From NCBI GenBank assembly GCA_937870825.1, contig CALMZO010000214.1:1-64000 (forward strand): a stretch of DNA of 64,000 nt, written 5' to 3'. Positions 35,381 to 44,485 of this stretch are shown here, piece after piece. Numbering within the stretch: position 1 is the first letter of the stretch; every line of letters begins with the position of its first letter. The translations under genes and the position numbers were made by a program. A model generated the notes under the pieces. It made no database searches and was not told where the DNA came from. It saw only the letters and a program-made list of their open reading frames with translations. Source of the DNA: an uncultured Chloroflexota bacterium (GTDB lineage: Bacteria; Chloroflexota; Anaerolineae; UBA4142; SHND01).

Positions 35381-35773
35381 ATGAATTTATACCGTCCCGA
35401 ACTCTCTCGCTTGCGTTTCCTCCGCTGGTTCGATTTTCGCAGCTGGCGCTTGGGAATGCTGGCGTACATTCTGAATCGCGTGACCGCGCTCGGACTGGTT
35501 TTGTATTTGTACATCCATCTTGTCGTGCTGACGACGCTCGTTGGCGGACCCGCGTCGTGGGACCCATTTGTCGCGATTGTACGCTCGCCGTTTTTTCTCG
35601 CGCTTGACGTCATTTTGCTCGCGGGTTTGCTCATTCACGGCTTGAATGGTCTGCGCGTCGCGCTAACGGGATTCGGGTACGGAGTGCGCGCCCAAAAACC
35701 GTTGTTTGTGGCGTTGATGATTTTCGCGGCGATTGTGTTGGTGTTGGGCGCCGTCAAGATTTTCACGGGTTAA
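35381..35773 (+). CDS. SdhC-like cytochrome b membrane anchor
   Basis: A 130-residue membrane protein with three helices. RPELSRLRFLRWFDFRSWRL leads into an ILNRVTALGLVLYLYIHLVV helix, and a later GLLIHGLNGLRVAL helix carries a second His. These match the SdhC cytochrome b556 pattern (S-x-x-x-R-x-T-G-x-x-L, heme His in the second helix). It would anchor the iron-sulfur subunit and help reduce quinone. It is followed after 3 bases by the second anchor gene. Confidence 0.82.
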   Translation: MNLYRPELSRLRFLRWFDFRSWRLGMLAYILNRVTALGLVLYLYIHLVVLTTLVGGPASWDPFVAIVRSPFFLALDVILLAGLLIHGLNGLRVALTGFGYGVRAQKPLFVALMIFAAIVLVLGAVKIFTG

Positions 35774-35776
35774 ACG

Positions 35777-36154
35777 ATGCCAAACAAAAAATCGAGCTGG
35801 AGTTGGTTCTGGCAATCGGTCACGGGCATCTTGCTCATTCTGCTCGTCGGCTTGCACATGTACGCGCATCACTTTGTCGTCGAAGGCGGACTGCGCAACT
35901 ATCGGCAAGTCGTCGAGTACTTGTCGAATCCCATCATCATCGTCGCCGAACTTGCGTTTCTCATCAGCGTCACCGTTCACGCCATGTTGGGAATGCGCGC
36001 GATTTTGTTGGACTTGGGTCCGAGTCCGCGAATGGAAAGATTGGTCACGCAAGCGTGCATCGTCGTCGGCGTGTTGACTGTGTTGTACGGTTTTTGGTTG
36101 ACGTACACGATTCTCGCGCAAGGCAGCGCGCCGACAGCGTTCTTGTTCCGATGA
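35777..36154 (+). CDS. SdhD-like membrane anchor
   Basis: A 125-residue protein with three membrane helices. LLILLVGLHMYAHHFVVEGG has a candidate heme ligand His, and a later ISVTVHAMLGMRAILLD helix has another, in the positions of SdhD/SdhC-type anchors (Hxx...HxxxGxR). It overlaps the downstream methyltransferase start by ATGA. Together with 34567 and 35381 it forms a complete SdhBCD-like electron-transfer module next to GlpA. Confidence 0.78.
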   Translation: MPNKKSSWSWFWQSVTGILLILLVGLHMYAHHFVVEGGLRNYRQVVEYLSNPIIIVAELAFLISVTVHAMLGMRAILLDLGPSPRMERLVTQACIVVGVLTVLYGFWLTYTILAQGSAPTAFLFR

Positions 36155-36693
36155 ATCACGTTCCTCGCACCGATGCAGAGTGGGAAGCCGCGTTCGCGTC
36201 GTACGACGAACCAACGTATCGTGACGCGCTCGCGTTCTTGAATCCAAAGGACATTGTGCTCGACATCGGCGCGGGCAATTTGCGTTTTGCCAAACGCGCG
36301 GCGAAACGCGTAAAACAAGTTTTTGCGATTGAACAACGCGCGGAATTGATACCCGAAAAATTGCCGCACAACGTTCAGGTGTTCTGCGGTGATGCGCGCA
36401 CAGTCGAATATCCAAACAACCTCACCGCCGCGATTTTGTTGATGCGGCACTGTCAACATTTTTCACTCTATCGCGAAAAATTGGAACGCGTCGGCTGCAA
36501 AACATTGATTACGAACGCGCGGTGGCGGATGGATGTTGAGCGAATTGATTTACACGCAACGCGGATTGCATTTTCAAATTTTCTTGGAGGTTGGTACGCG
36601 TGCGCGTGTGGGGCAGTCGGATTCAAAGAAAATGCTGTTATCAGTGATGCCGTTATCGAGTTGTCAGAGTGTCCGCGCTGTTTGAAAAACTGA
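36151..36693 (+). CDS. SAM-dependent methyltransferase-like protein
   Basis: A 180-residue protein. FLNPKDIVLDIGAGNLRFAK is a class I methyltransferase SAM-binding motif, followed by VFAIEQRAELI and a GDART acidic loop. The C-terminal part has CACG and ECPRC pairs that could bind a metal. Substrate unknown; the IVLDIGAGNLRFA pattern slightly recalls rRNA adenine methyltransferases. It overlaps the SdhD-like gene and precedes dhaM, so it belongs to the glycerol operon by position, though its role there is unclear. Confidence 0.65.
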   Translation: MNHVPRTDAEWEAAFASYDEPTYRDALAFLNPKDIVLDIGAGNLRFAKRAAKRVKQVFAIEQRAELIPEKLPHNVQVFCGDARTVEYPNNLTAAILLMRHCQHFSLYREKLERVGCKTLITNARWRMDVERIDLHATRIAFSNFLGGWYACACGAVGFKENAVISDAVIELSECPRCLKN

Positions 36694-36733
36694 ATTTTTC
36701 TGAAATTCATTTTTCCAAACACCATATTCCCTC

Positions 36734-39184
36734 ATGGTTGGTCTGGTCATCGTTTCACACAGCGCGAAATTAGCGCAAGGGGTTGTCGAACTCATGCGCG
36801 GCATGGCGGGCGCAGACGTTCACATCGCGCCTGCGGGCGGCATAGATTTGCCTGACCAACCGATGGGAACGGACGCGCAACTCATTTATCGCGCGATTGA
36901 GCAGGTGTATTCTCCGGATGGCGTTGCCGTTCTTGTAGATTTGGGCAGCGCGATTTTGTCCACCGAAATTGCGCTCGAAATGTTTCCGCCCGAAAAACGC
37001 GCGCACATCAAAATTGCGCCCGCGCCGTTGGTCGAAGGCGGCATTGCCGCCGCCGTTCAAGCGCGTCTCGGCAGCTCGCTCGATGCCGTATTAAACGAAG
37101 CGCGGACGGCGTTCGGTGCCAAACTCGCACAGCTTGAACATATCGCGCCGCCGATGCTCGTTCCGGAAAAAGCCCCTCACCTCGATAGCGCATCCGCACA
37201 CGAATTGATTCTGCCCGTCACCAATCGTCTGGGCTTGCACGCGCGCCCTGCCGCCAAATTTGTGCAAACGGCGGCGCGTTTCCACGCCGATGTGCGCGTA
37301 CAGGACTTGAGCAACGGACGCGGACCCGTGAACGCCAAGAGCATCAACGCGGTCACAACCCTCGGCGTACTCTACGGCCACGACATAAAAATTCTCGCGC
37401 GCGGCGCCGATGCGGGCGACGCGCTCCAGGCTTTGCAGGAACTGGCGCGCGAAAATTTTGGCGATGCGGATGAAACCGCAACGCTAGCCGAACCCGCAGC
37501 TGCAACCAAGTCAACCGAGACTTTGGAGAATGATTTTATCGGGCTGCCGGCATCGCCCGGCTACGCGATGGGTCCGGCGCGTCTGTATCGCCCGGTGGCG
37601 CCGACGATTCCCCGGCACAGCACAGACGACGCGCCGCACGAATGGACGCGCTTGCACAACGCGATTCAAAAAGCACAGGCGCAGTTGCAGCAAGCGCGCC
37701 AGGCATTGACCGGACGCGGCAAAGATGCCGAAGCAGAAATTTTTGCCGCGCAAGTGTTGATGCTCCAGGACGAAGCCCTGCAAGAACCTGCGCGGCGCGC
37801 AATCTTTGAACACAAGACGAACGCTGCACTCGCGTTCCACAATGCCGCAGAAAACATCGCCGCGCAATATGACGCGCTCCCCGACGATTATCTGCGCGCG
37901 CGCGCCTCTGACGTACGCGCCGTTTCCCGGATGGTGCTGCTCAATCTTTTGGGTGTTGCGTCTCATGTCACGTGGCGCGAGGGCATCCTCGTCGCCTCCG
38001 ACCTCACGCCTGCCGAAACCGCGCAGCTCGACCCAAACCTTGTGCGCGCCATTTGCACCGCCTACGGAGGTCCGACCGGACACAGCGCCATTCTCGCAAA
38101 AAGTCTCGGCATCCCCGCGATTGTCGGTTTGGGCGAAACCATTCTCGACATCAAAGAGGGCGACACGCTCATTGTGGACGGCGAGCGTGGACATGTCTGG
38201 GTGAATCCCGACCCCGAAGTGTTGGTCGAGTACAAAGCGTACATGGAACGCGCCGAGCGTGAAGCCGCGCTTGCGCGCGCGACGCGCAGCCAACCTGCCA
38301 TCACGCGCGACGGACATCGCGTCGAAATCGCCGCGAACATCGGCTCGGTGCAAGACGCGCGCCAAGCCGTCGAAATGGGTGCAGAAGCGGTTGGACTTTT
38401 CCGCACCGAATTCTTGTTTCTCGACCGCCGCGATGCGCCGGGCGAAGACGAACAGTACGAAACCTATCGCGCCGTCGCACAGGCGCTGCAGAATCGCCCG
38501 CTCTTGATTCGCACGCTCGACAGCGGCGGCGACAAACCTCTGCCGTATGCGAACATGCCGCACGAAGCGAATCCGTTTTTGGGCCTCCGCGGGCTGCGTC
38601 TCTCGCTCGCGCAGCCCGAATTGTTCAAAACGCAGCTGCGCGCCATTCTCCGCGTCGCGGCTGACTTTGCCGTGCGCGTCATGTTTCCAATGGTCTCGAC
38701 CTTGAAGGAATTGCGCGCCGCGCAAAACTTGATGGAACAAGCCCGCGCGGAATTGCTCGCACAAAACGTTCGCGTCCCGGAGCGCATCGAAACCGGCATC
38801 ATGGTCGAGGTCCCCAGCGCGGCGCTGCACGCGCACGCGTTCGCGCGCGAGCTCGATTTCTTTTCCATCGGCACGAATGATTTAACCCAATACACCCTCG
38901 CCGCCGAACGCGGCAATCCACACGTCGCGTTGCTTGCCGATGCCATGCATCCCGCCGTCTTGCATCTCATTTCGCTTGTCGTCACCGCCGCACATGCCCA
39001 AAACAAATGGGTCGGCATCTGCGGCGAAATGGGCGGCGACCCCAACGCAATTCCAACCCTCGTCGGGCTGGGCGTGGACGAACTCTCGATGTCCGCCCCC
39101 CTCATTCCCCAAGCCAAAAAAATCATCCGCGAACTGAATTTCGCGGATGTTCAAGCCAGCGCGCCGCGCGCATTGGAATCATAA
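36734..39184 (+). CDS. dhaM: DhaM-HPr-Enzyme I fusion phosphotransferase
   Basis: An 816-residue multidomain PTS protein feeding phosphate from PEP to DhaL. Residues 1-125 are the DhaM EIIA-like domain (GLVIVSHSAKLA, His9). Residues about 155-245 are HPr (NRLGLHARPAAKF, His169). Residues about 268-816 are a full-length Enzyme I with phospho-His450 (GGPTGHSAILAKSLGIPA), the GLFRTEFLFLDR PEP site and Cys763 in GICGEMGGDP. E. coli DhaM carries only a truncated EI; here the EI looks complete, so the protein could autophosphorylate from PEP without a general PTS. It ends the operon; a structured inverted repeat follows. Confidence 0.93.
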   Translation: MVGLVIVSHSAKLAQGVVELMRGMAGADVHIAPAGGIDLPDQPMGTDAQLIYRAIEQVYSPDGVAVLVDLGSAILSTEIALEMFPPEKRAHIKIAPAPLVEGGIAAAVQARLGSSLDAVLNEARTAFGAKLAQLEHIAPPMLVPEKAPHLDSASAHELILPVTNRLGLHARPAAKFVQTAARFHADVRVQDLSNGRGPVNAKSINAVTTLGVLYGHDIKILARGADAGDALQALQELARENFGDADETATLAEPAAATKSTETLENDFIGLPASPGYAMGPARLYRPVAPTIPRHSTDDAPHEWTRLHNAIQKAQAQLQQARQALTGRGKDAEAEIFAAQVLMLQDEALQEPARRAIFEHKTNAALAFHNAAENIAAQYDALPDDYLRARASDVRAVSRMVLLNLLGVASHVTWREGILVASDLTPAETAQLDPNLVRAICTAYGGPTGHSAILAKSLGIPAIVGLGETILDIKEGDTLIVDGERGHVWVNPDPEVLVEYKAYMERAEREAALARATRSQPAITRDGHRVEIAANIGSVQDARQAVEMGAEAVGLFRTEFLFLDRRDAPGEDEQYETYRAVAQALQNRPLLIRTLDSGGDKPLPYANMPHEANPFLGLRGLRLSLAQPELFKTQLRAILRVAADFAVRVMFPMVSTLKELRAAQNLMEQARAELLAQNVRVPERIETGIMVEVPSAALHAHAFARELDFFSIGTNDLTQYTLAAERGNPHVALLADAMHPAVLHLISLVVTAAHAQNKWVGICGEMGGDPNAIPTLVGLGVDELSMSAPLIPQAKKIIRELNFADVQASAPRALES

Positions 39185-39210
39185 ACCCACTACGTAACGG
39201 TGGGTTCAAC

Positions 39211-39300
39211 GCATTTCAAAAATAAATCAAGGGAACGCGTACTCTCGACAAGGACGGAAACTTTCCGTCAGGTGTTACTGTACGACCATTTTTGAAATGC
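39211..39300. repeat. Nested inverted-repeat element between convergent genes
   Basis: GCATTTCAAAAAT (39211-39223) and ATTTTTGAAATGC (39288-39300) are perfect 13-bp inverted ends. At the centre lies a perfect 8-1-8 palindrome, GACGGAAA-C-TTTCCGTC (39253-39269). A small stem AACCCAC/GTGGGTT precedes it at 39184-39206. It may be a bidirectional transcription barrier between dhaM and the PP2C gene, or a small non-autonomous mobile element. Confidence 0.75.
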
Positions 39301-39304
39301 CTTG

Positions 39305-41458
39305 TCACATCAATTCGACAATCAACAACGTCATATCGTCAAAGCGTTCCGCGTCCCCTTGATGCTGCGCAACCGCGTCGAACAACGCGTCGCCCATCTG
39401 TGCAAGCGGCAGTGAAAAATTTTCCAATGCCGCGTGTTCCAATTCTTCGCGTCCGAAAGGTTCTTCGCGCACATTGACCGCATCCGTCATGCCGTCGGTA
39501 TACAACACGAGGCGGTCCCCGCGCTGCAATGGCATTCGTTCCTCACTGAGAAACACTTCGCGTTCGTCCAGAAAACCCAACATCGTACCGACACCGCGCA
39601 AAATAATCACCTGCTTTTCGCGCACCAGCAATGGATAATCATGTCCCGCGCGCACAAAATTCAAATAACGCTGCGGCAGATCCAGCACGCCGTAAAACAA
39701 CGTGACGAATTGCGTCGGCTCTGCCAAATCGAGCAAGAGCCGATGCACGCGCCGCAATACCTTTTCCGGTGACAATTCGCGCTGCGCCTCCGCACGCACC
39801 AAACTCCGCGTCAATGCCATAAACAACGCGGCGGGCATGCCCTTGTCCGAAACGTCTGCAATCACGACGCCGATGCGAGTTTCGTCCAACAAAAACACAT
39901 CATAAAAGTCGCCGCCCACTTGGCGCGCCGGCTCGTTGCGCGCATAAAACTGCGCCCCCGCGACGAGCGGAAATTGATGCGGCAGCATGTTTTGCTGTAC
40001 GGTGCGCGCCAATTCCAATTCGCGTTCGAGCCGTTCCTTTTTTGCAATTTCTATCTGCGCGGCTTCCAACGCGGAAATTTTTTCGCGCAAATTGGCAATC
40101 AAGTCCGCGCGCTGAAGTGCCGCCGCGCCCGCGTTCGCCAACGCGTGCAGTAACGCGGCTTCGCGCGCCTCGAACGTTTTGCGCACCGTGCTGTGAAAAA
40201 TCATCGCGCCCACGACTTGGCGCTGCGCCACGAGCGGCACGCGTAGCCCCGCGCGCACATGCGCGCCTTCCGCGTCCGCCGTGCGTTTTGGAATCCCCGG
40301 CGGATACCCGCTCAAGGGCAAATGTCCTTCGCTCACTCCGTTCTCGCCGAACAAATCTTGAAACGGCACGCGCGTATGCAAATAGCGCGTATCCCAGCCG
40401 TTCAGTGCGACAATTTCTGCCGATTGGTCATGATGCAAAAGATACAACACGGCGCGGTCCGCGCCGCACAAATCGTGCGCGCGGCGGCAAATGTACGCCG
40501 CGAGTTCCTCCATCGAATCCAATTCGAGCAGCTTGTAGCCGACTTGCTGCAAGGCAAAGGACGCGAGATATTGCTGCTCGTGCGTCCGCGCGGCAAGCTG
40601 CAATTCCGTCACCTGGTTTTTCAGCGACTGCGTCGCGCGCAGGGTATGGCGTTCGCTGGCGGTGAGCAGATGAAAGAGCCGATGGATTTGTGCCGCGTCC
40701 AAATTTTCTACGTCGTCGCGCGTCAAAAAACCCTGCCGCGCCAATTCCCGCGCGTACGTTTGAAACGAGAGAACGCTTGGTGATTCGAGAGGGTTTTGTT
40801 TTGTGTCGGCGCGCCACACATCGAAAATTGCAATTTCACCGCGCCGCCCCGTGCTGCCGCATTGGTCACAACCCGTCGCGCGGAAAAAATCACCGTCGCG
40901 TTTTTTGCAATCATCGCACAACGTCTGCAAACGCTGCACCGCAATCACCGCGCGCAGTGCCTTTAACAACGCGTCATCGTCAATCGCTTGGCGCAATTCT
41001 CGAACCACCCACGCACCACACAGCGGCGTATCCATTTGCGTCACGATGCGGCGCCCGCGCTGCGCGGCTTGCAGCGCGGGTTCAAAACAGTCGCGCGGCA
41101 ATGTCTCGGAAAAGACCAACGGATACCCGCGCTCCATCGCGCGTCCCAACGTCATTGCAAAATCTTGGTCGCCAAGCGGATACAAAATTTTGGCGCGTTC
41201 GCGCGAGCGCGTGGTCAAGCGCAACTGCGCGTCTTTGTGTTCGCTCACAATCGCCGCGCGGGTGTGCGGATGCGCGGCGAAAATGTTCCGCGCCAAAATT
41301 CCAAACACGGCGCTGCGTCCGCTCGCCTGCGCGTCATCTTCCAAATGCGGACGCGCGTCGAGACCCGCGACGATGACGAGTCCCGCGTCCTCGCGCGCAA
41401 TGTCGTCAAACAACGCATCGAGTTGGGGCAGATGATGAAAGGCGTTGAGGTCGAGCAT
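39305..41458 (-). CDS. GspE/PilB-like domain fused to GAF and SpoIIE-type PP2C phosphatase
   Basis: A 717-residue signalling protein starting at 41458 (MLDLNAFHHLPQLDALFDDI); an earlier start would translate heptad repeats. The first 250 residues resemble a degenerate type II secretion/pilus ATPase C-terminal lobe: a helix-strand pattern (ERGYPLVFSETLPRDCFEPA), then a four-Cys zinc site LCDDC...GCDQCGSTGRRGEIAIFDVW, but no Walker A. A GAF domain follows (about 320-470), then a coiled coil and a PP2C/SpoIIE domain with QVGGDFYDVF, IADVSDKGMPAALF and DDMTLLIV. Such phosphatases usually act on anti-anti-sigma proteins. The N-terminal fusion is unusual; its role is unknown. Confidence 0.8.
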   Translation of the reverse strand: MLDLNAFHHLPQLDALFDDIAREDAGLVIVAGLDARPHLEDDAQASGRSAVFGILARNIFAAHPHTRAAIVSEHKDAQLRLTTRSRERAKILYPLGDQDFAMTLGRAMERGYPLVFSETLPRDCFEPALQAAQRGRRIVTQMDTPLCGAWVVRELRQAIDDDALLKALRAVIAVQRLQTLCDDCKKRDGDFFRATGCDQCGSTGRRGEIAIFDVWRADTKQNPLESPSVLSFQTYARELARQGFLTRDDVENLDAAQIHRLFHLLTASERHTLRATQSLKNQVTELQLAARTHEQQYLASFALQQVGYKLLELDSMEELAAYICRRAHDLCGADRAVLYLLHHDQSAEIVALNGWDTRYLHTRVPFQDLFGENGVSEGHLPLSGYPPGIPKRTADAEGAHVRAGLRVPLVAQRQVVGAMIFHSTVRKTFEAREAALLHALANAGAAALQRADLIANLREKISALEAAQIEIAKKERLERELELARTVQQNMLPHQFPLVAGAQFYARNEPARQVGGDFYDVFLLDETRIGVVIADVSDKGMPAALFMALTRSLVRAEAQRELSPEKVLRRVHRLLLDLAEPTQFVTLFYGVLDLPQRYLNFVRAGHDYPLLVREKQVIILRGVGTMLGFLDEREVFLSEERMPLQRGDRLVLYTDGMTDAVNVREEPFGREELEHAALENFSLPLAQMGDALFDAVAQHQGDAERFDDMTLLIVELM

Positions 41459-41510
41459 GGAAATTGGAAATTGGAAATTGGAAATTGGATGTTGGATGTT
41501 GGAGTCCAAT
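41459..41510. repeat. Heptanucleotide repeat spacer
   Basis: Four GGAAATT units and two GGATGTT units lie upstream of the PP2C gene and just downstream of the E1 gene. Same class as the heptads in purL and purQ. Confidence 0.85.
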
Positions 41511-41519
41511 TTCTAGCTT

Positions 41520-43595
41520 TTAATATCCAAGCAGTCGCTCCATGACCGCGCGAATTTTTTCTACGGACGGAAGCACCGCGTTCAATAACTCGACGTTGAA
41601 TGGAATCGGCGCGTCGGCGGTGGCAACGCGTTCAATCGGCGCGTCCAAATCGAGAAAGGCATCGCGCGCAATGGTCGCGATGATTTCACCTGCAAAGCCC
41701 GCCGTGTACAAATCTTCATGGACGACCATTGCCTTGCCGGTTTTTTTGACGGATGCCAAAACAGCTTCCTTGTCCCACGGCACAATCGTTCGCAAATCCA
41801 GAATTTCGACGCGCCCTTCAAATTTTCGCGCGGCGTCGAGACAACGATAGACGCATTCACCCCATGTGACCACCGTGAGCTCGTCACCGGCAGTGACCTG
41901 CGCGGCAGTACCGAACGGCAAACAAAATTCGTCGCCGGGGTACGGACGCCGCGCAGGGTTTGTATCCAAGAGCGCGCGATGTTCGAGAAAAATCGTCGGG
42001 TCATCGCCGCGCAATGCAGTCCGCAAGAGTCCGACGGCATCCGCGGTGTTGCTCGGAAACGCGACGCGCCAGCCGGGCATGTGCGCGTACATCACTTCAG
42101 CAGTCGGGCTGTGCCACGGGTCGCCGAGCGCGCCGAATTGTTTGAACGTGAAACCGAGCGGCATGCGCACCACGAGCGGATTCGCAAATTTGTTGGCGCT
42201 GCGCCAGCGTGTCGTGCCAATGTCGTCCAACTGATTTTGCGCGGGGTCGGCGTACTTGCGAAATTGAATTTCGGGAACAGGCAACAGTCCCGCCCACGCG
42301 AGTCCGAGCGCGCGTCCCATAATGCCTTCTTCGTTCAGCGATGTATCAAACACCCGCGCTTCGCCGAATTCTTTTTGCAAACCCACCGTCGCGCGATGCA
42401 CGCCGCCGCGCGGTCCGACATCTTCGCCAAAGAGTAACATGCGGGGATTCGCGCGCAATTCGTGTTCGAGTGTTTTGCGAATGGCGTCGAGCATGTTCAT
42501 TCTTGTACCGTCGCGTTGTGCCGCGCCATGCGTAATCGCTAAATGCGCGTGTTCAGTACGCAGACCGCCTTGTGCGTTCACTGTTCCGTCAAAATAAACA
42601 AAGCGCGTCGCTTGTGACGCGTCGGGGTCGGGCATCGCTTCGGCTTCGCTCAACGCGTCGCGCAATTCCGCGCGCACACTGCTCACAAGCGAATCCCATT
42701 CCTCTGCGCGCATTCCATTTTGCAAGACAAATTCGCGGAGGCGCAGTACGGGGTCGGATTCAAATTCGCGCGCGATTTGTCCTTCGCTCTTGTAGGCGCG
42801 TTGGTCTTCGCCGTACGTGTGTCCTTGCAAACGCGGGACGCGCAACCGCGCGAGCGCGGTGCCGTGTGCGCGTACATGACGCACTGCGTCATCAATCGTT
42901 TGTGCCGCCTCGCGGGGATTCGTGCCGTCGCATTCAAAAATTTTCAAGTTGCCGTAGGCGGCGAGGTTCGCGGCGATGTTGCCGTTCGGATTCTGCAGCT
43001 GCGCGGGAACGGAAATGCCGTACCCGTTGTCCTCAATCCAAAAGAGCAGGGGTAGATTTTGCGTCGTCGCGATATTGAGCGCCGCCCAAAATCCATTTGC
43101 CGCGACACTCGCGTCGCCGCCCATCGCGACGGCAATCGCACCTTCCCACTCGCGCTCCTGCAACACGCGCGCGCGATAACGAATCGCGTGCGCCCAGCCC
43201 GCCGACGGTGAAAATTGGGAACCGACATCGCCCGCACTGGGCAGCGCGGTGGCGCGTCCGCGCGACGGCATGTTGAACACGACGCCGACATCACGCCCTT
43301 CGCTCGGCGAACCTGCGCGCGCCATTCCCGCCGCTAGCGCTTCACGCGCGGTCAGACCAATCGTCAACATGAACGGACGCGAACGATAGTACACACCCGC
43401 CGCGTCGTGCGGATGGTCGAGCGCGCACGCGAGCAGCACTTGGACAAGTTCGTGACCGCCCGCGCTGAATTGATATTTCACCATTTTGCGCGGGTCATTC
43501 ATCTTGCCCGCGACAAGTTCGCGTTCTTCGAGTTGGTCCAGTTCTCGCGCAAGGAGAACATGCCGCGCCACACTGCGCCAGTCGAGATTGTGCAT
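41520..43595 (-). CDS. Fused alpha/beta E1 of a branched-chain 2-oxoacid dehydrogenase
   Basis: A 691-residue thiamine-diphosphate enzyme decarboxylating 2-oxoacids and passing the acyl group to a lipoyl E2. The start at 43595 (MHNLDWRSVARHVLLARELD) fits the alpha subunit. The alpha half (about 1-340) has YYRSRPFMLTIGLTA and the ThDP/Mg motif GGDASVAANGFWAALN ... EDNGYGIS. The beta half (about 365-691) has LFGEDVGPRGGVHRAT, TSLNEEGIMGRALGLAWAG and WHSPTAEVMYAHMPGW. Alpha and beta are separate genes in many bacteria; the fused form is known. E2 and E3 are not in the window. Confidence 0.9.
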   Translation of the reverse strand: MHNLDWRSVARHVLLARELDQLEERELVAGKMNDPRKMVKYQFSAGGHELVQVLLACALDHPHDAAGVYYRSRPFMLTIGLTAREALAAGMARAGSPSEGRDVGVVFNMPSRGRATALPSAGDVGSQFSPSAGWAHAIRYRARVLQEREWEGAIAVAMGGDASVAANGFWAALNIATTQNLPLLFWIEDNGYGISVPAQLQNPNGNIAANLAAYGNLKIFECDGTNPREAAQTIDDAVRHVRAHGTALARLRVPRLQGHTYGEDQRAYKSEGQIAREFESDPVLRLREFVLQNGMRAEEWDSLVSSVRAELRDALSEAEAMPDPDASQATRFVYFDGTVNAQGGLRTEHAHLAITHGAAQRDGTRMNMLDAIRKTLEHELRANPRMLLFGEDVGPRGGVHRATVGLQKEFGEARVFDTSLNEEGIMGRALGLAWAGLLPVPEIQFRKYADPAQNQLDDIGTTRWRSANKFANPLVVRMPLGFTFKQFGALGDPWHSPTAEVMYAHMPGWRVAFPSNTADAVGLLRTALRGDDPTIFLEHRALLDTNPARRPYPGDEFCLPFGTAAQVTAGDELTVVTWGECVYRCLDAARKFEGRVEILDLRTIVPWDKEAVLASVKKTGKAMVVHEDLYTAGFAGEIIATIARDAFLDLDAPIERVATADAPIPFNVELLNAVLPSVEKIRAVMERLLGY

Positions 43596-43922
43596 GGCTT
43601 TATTCTGTTGAAATTCGAGGCGTTGGCAAGTAGGGGCGAAGCCCTCACCCACGCGTTTTTCAAATCTCAACGATTGTTAATATGGATGCTTTGCTCCTAC
43701 CGTCGCGTCTTAAACTCCCCATAAGCTAACGCATAACCTGCGATAAAGCCCGCGCGGAATTTTTACGCTATGCTGCACACGTAGAACTCGACGGCATTGC
43801 GCTGAACTCTCGCTCGCGCAATCTGTCGAGTTCACAGTCATTTTTCTGCATCGGTGATTGAAAATTCTGCGCGGGTTGTTTTTTCGGGCAGGTAAAGAAT
43901 CCCGTCGGGCCGGGCGCGATTC
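43596..43922. other. Spacer without a supported gene
   Basis: The region contains a partial GTAGGGGCGAAGCCC spacer repeat (about 43630) and AT-rich stretches that may hold the E1 promoter on the minus strand. No open frame has recognisable similarity. It borders relic genes to the right. Confidence 0.5.
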
Positions 43923-44456
43923 TTGGCTTGTCCGAAAAAGCAACTTTTTTTGTTAGACCATGCAAACCAAACGCTGCCGGCGCGCGTGGACGAGAATTTT
44001 GCCGCACCAAATTCGACTGCGCGCTCAAATTTTGCCTGCGCGCTGTCGAGGATGGATAGCCCCCGCGCGTTCTCGGATGGACGTGCATCGCGAGAACGCG
44101 CGTTGGATGAATTGAAAATGATGGGAGCGGCACGGTTGGATGAAACCGACGTGAAATTGTACTGCGTGCGCGTTTCGGAGACGCTGCGCGAATATCTCAC
44201 GCACGGTTGTGATATTCCTGCGCGTGATTTGGCGACGAGCGAACTCGCGCAGGTGTTGAAACAAAAACAAGTTCCGCAAAACATTGCGCGGCACATCCTC
44301 AACGTTTTGCGCGTGTGCGACAAAGTGAAACTTGCGAATGATGTTTCGGACCCATTCGCCATCAAAGCTCTCGCCAGTATCGCACAACAAATTGTTCTCC
44401 TCTACCCCTCTGTTTTCGAACGCACGAAAAAGACATTTCTCATCTCCGGTCTCTAA
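43923..44456 (+). CDS. DUF4381-like protein, probably truncated
   Basis: The C-terminal 120 residues (RALDELKMMGAARLDETDVK, a CVRVSETLREYL helix, PARDLATSELAQVLKQKQVP, then RVCDKVKLANDVSD) follow the pattern of DUF4381 cytoplasmic domains, found in BatA/MoxR-type operons. The expected N-terminal membrane helix is not visible; the first 40 residues are low-complexity and may not be translated. Starts at 43923 or 44052 are possible. No MoxR or BatA partner lies nearby, and the next feature is a two-component relic, so this is likely a remnant. Confidence 0.45.
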   Translation: MACPKKQLFLLDHANQTLPARVDENFAAPNSTARSNFACALSRMDSPRAFSDGRASRERALDELKMMGAARLDETDVKLYCVRVSETLREYLTHGCDIPARDLATSELAQVLKQKQVPQNIARHILNVLRVCDKVKLANDVSDPFAIKALASIAQQIVLLYPSVFERTKKTFLISGL

Positions 44457-44485
44457 TTTCCAATCTCTACTATAATACACGCGTC

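Noticed and set aside
41520-43595. Transketolase or DXS
   Set aside because: The split into E1 alpha-like and E1 beta-like halves and motifs such as YYRSRPFMLTIGLTA point to branched-chain 2-oxoacid dehydrogenase.
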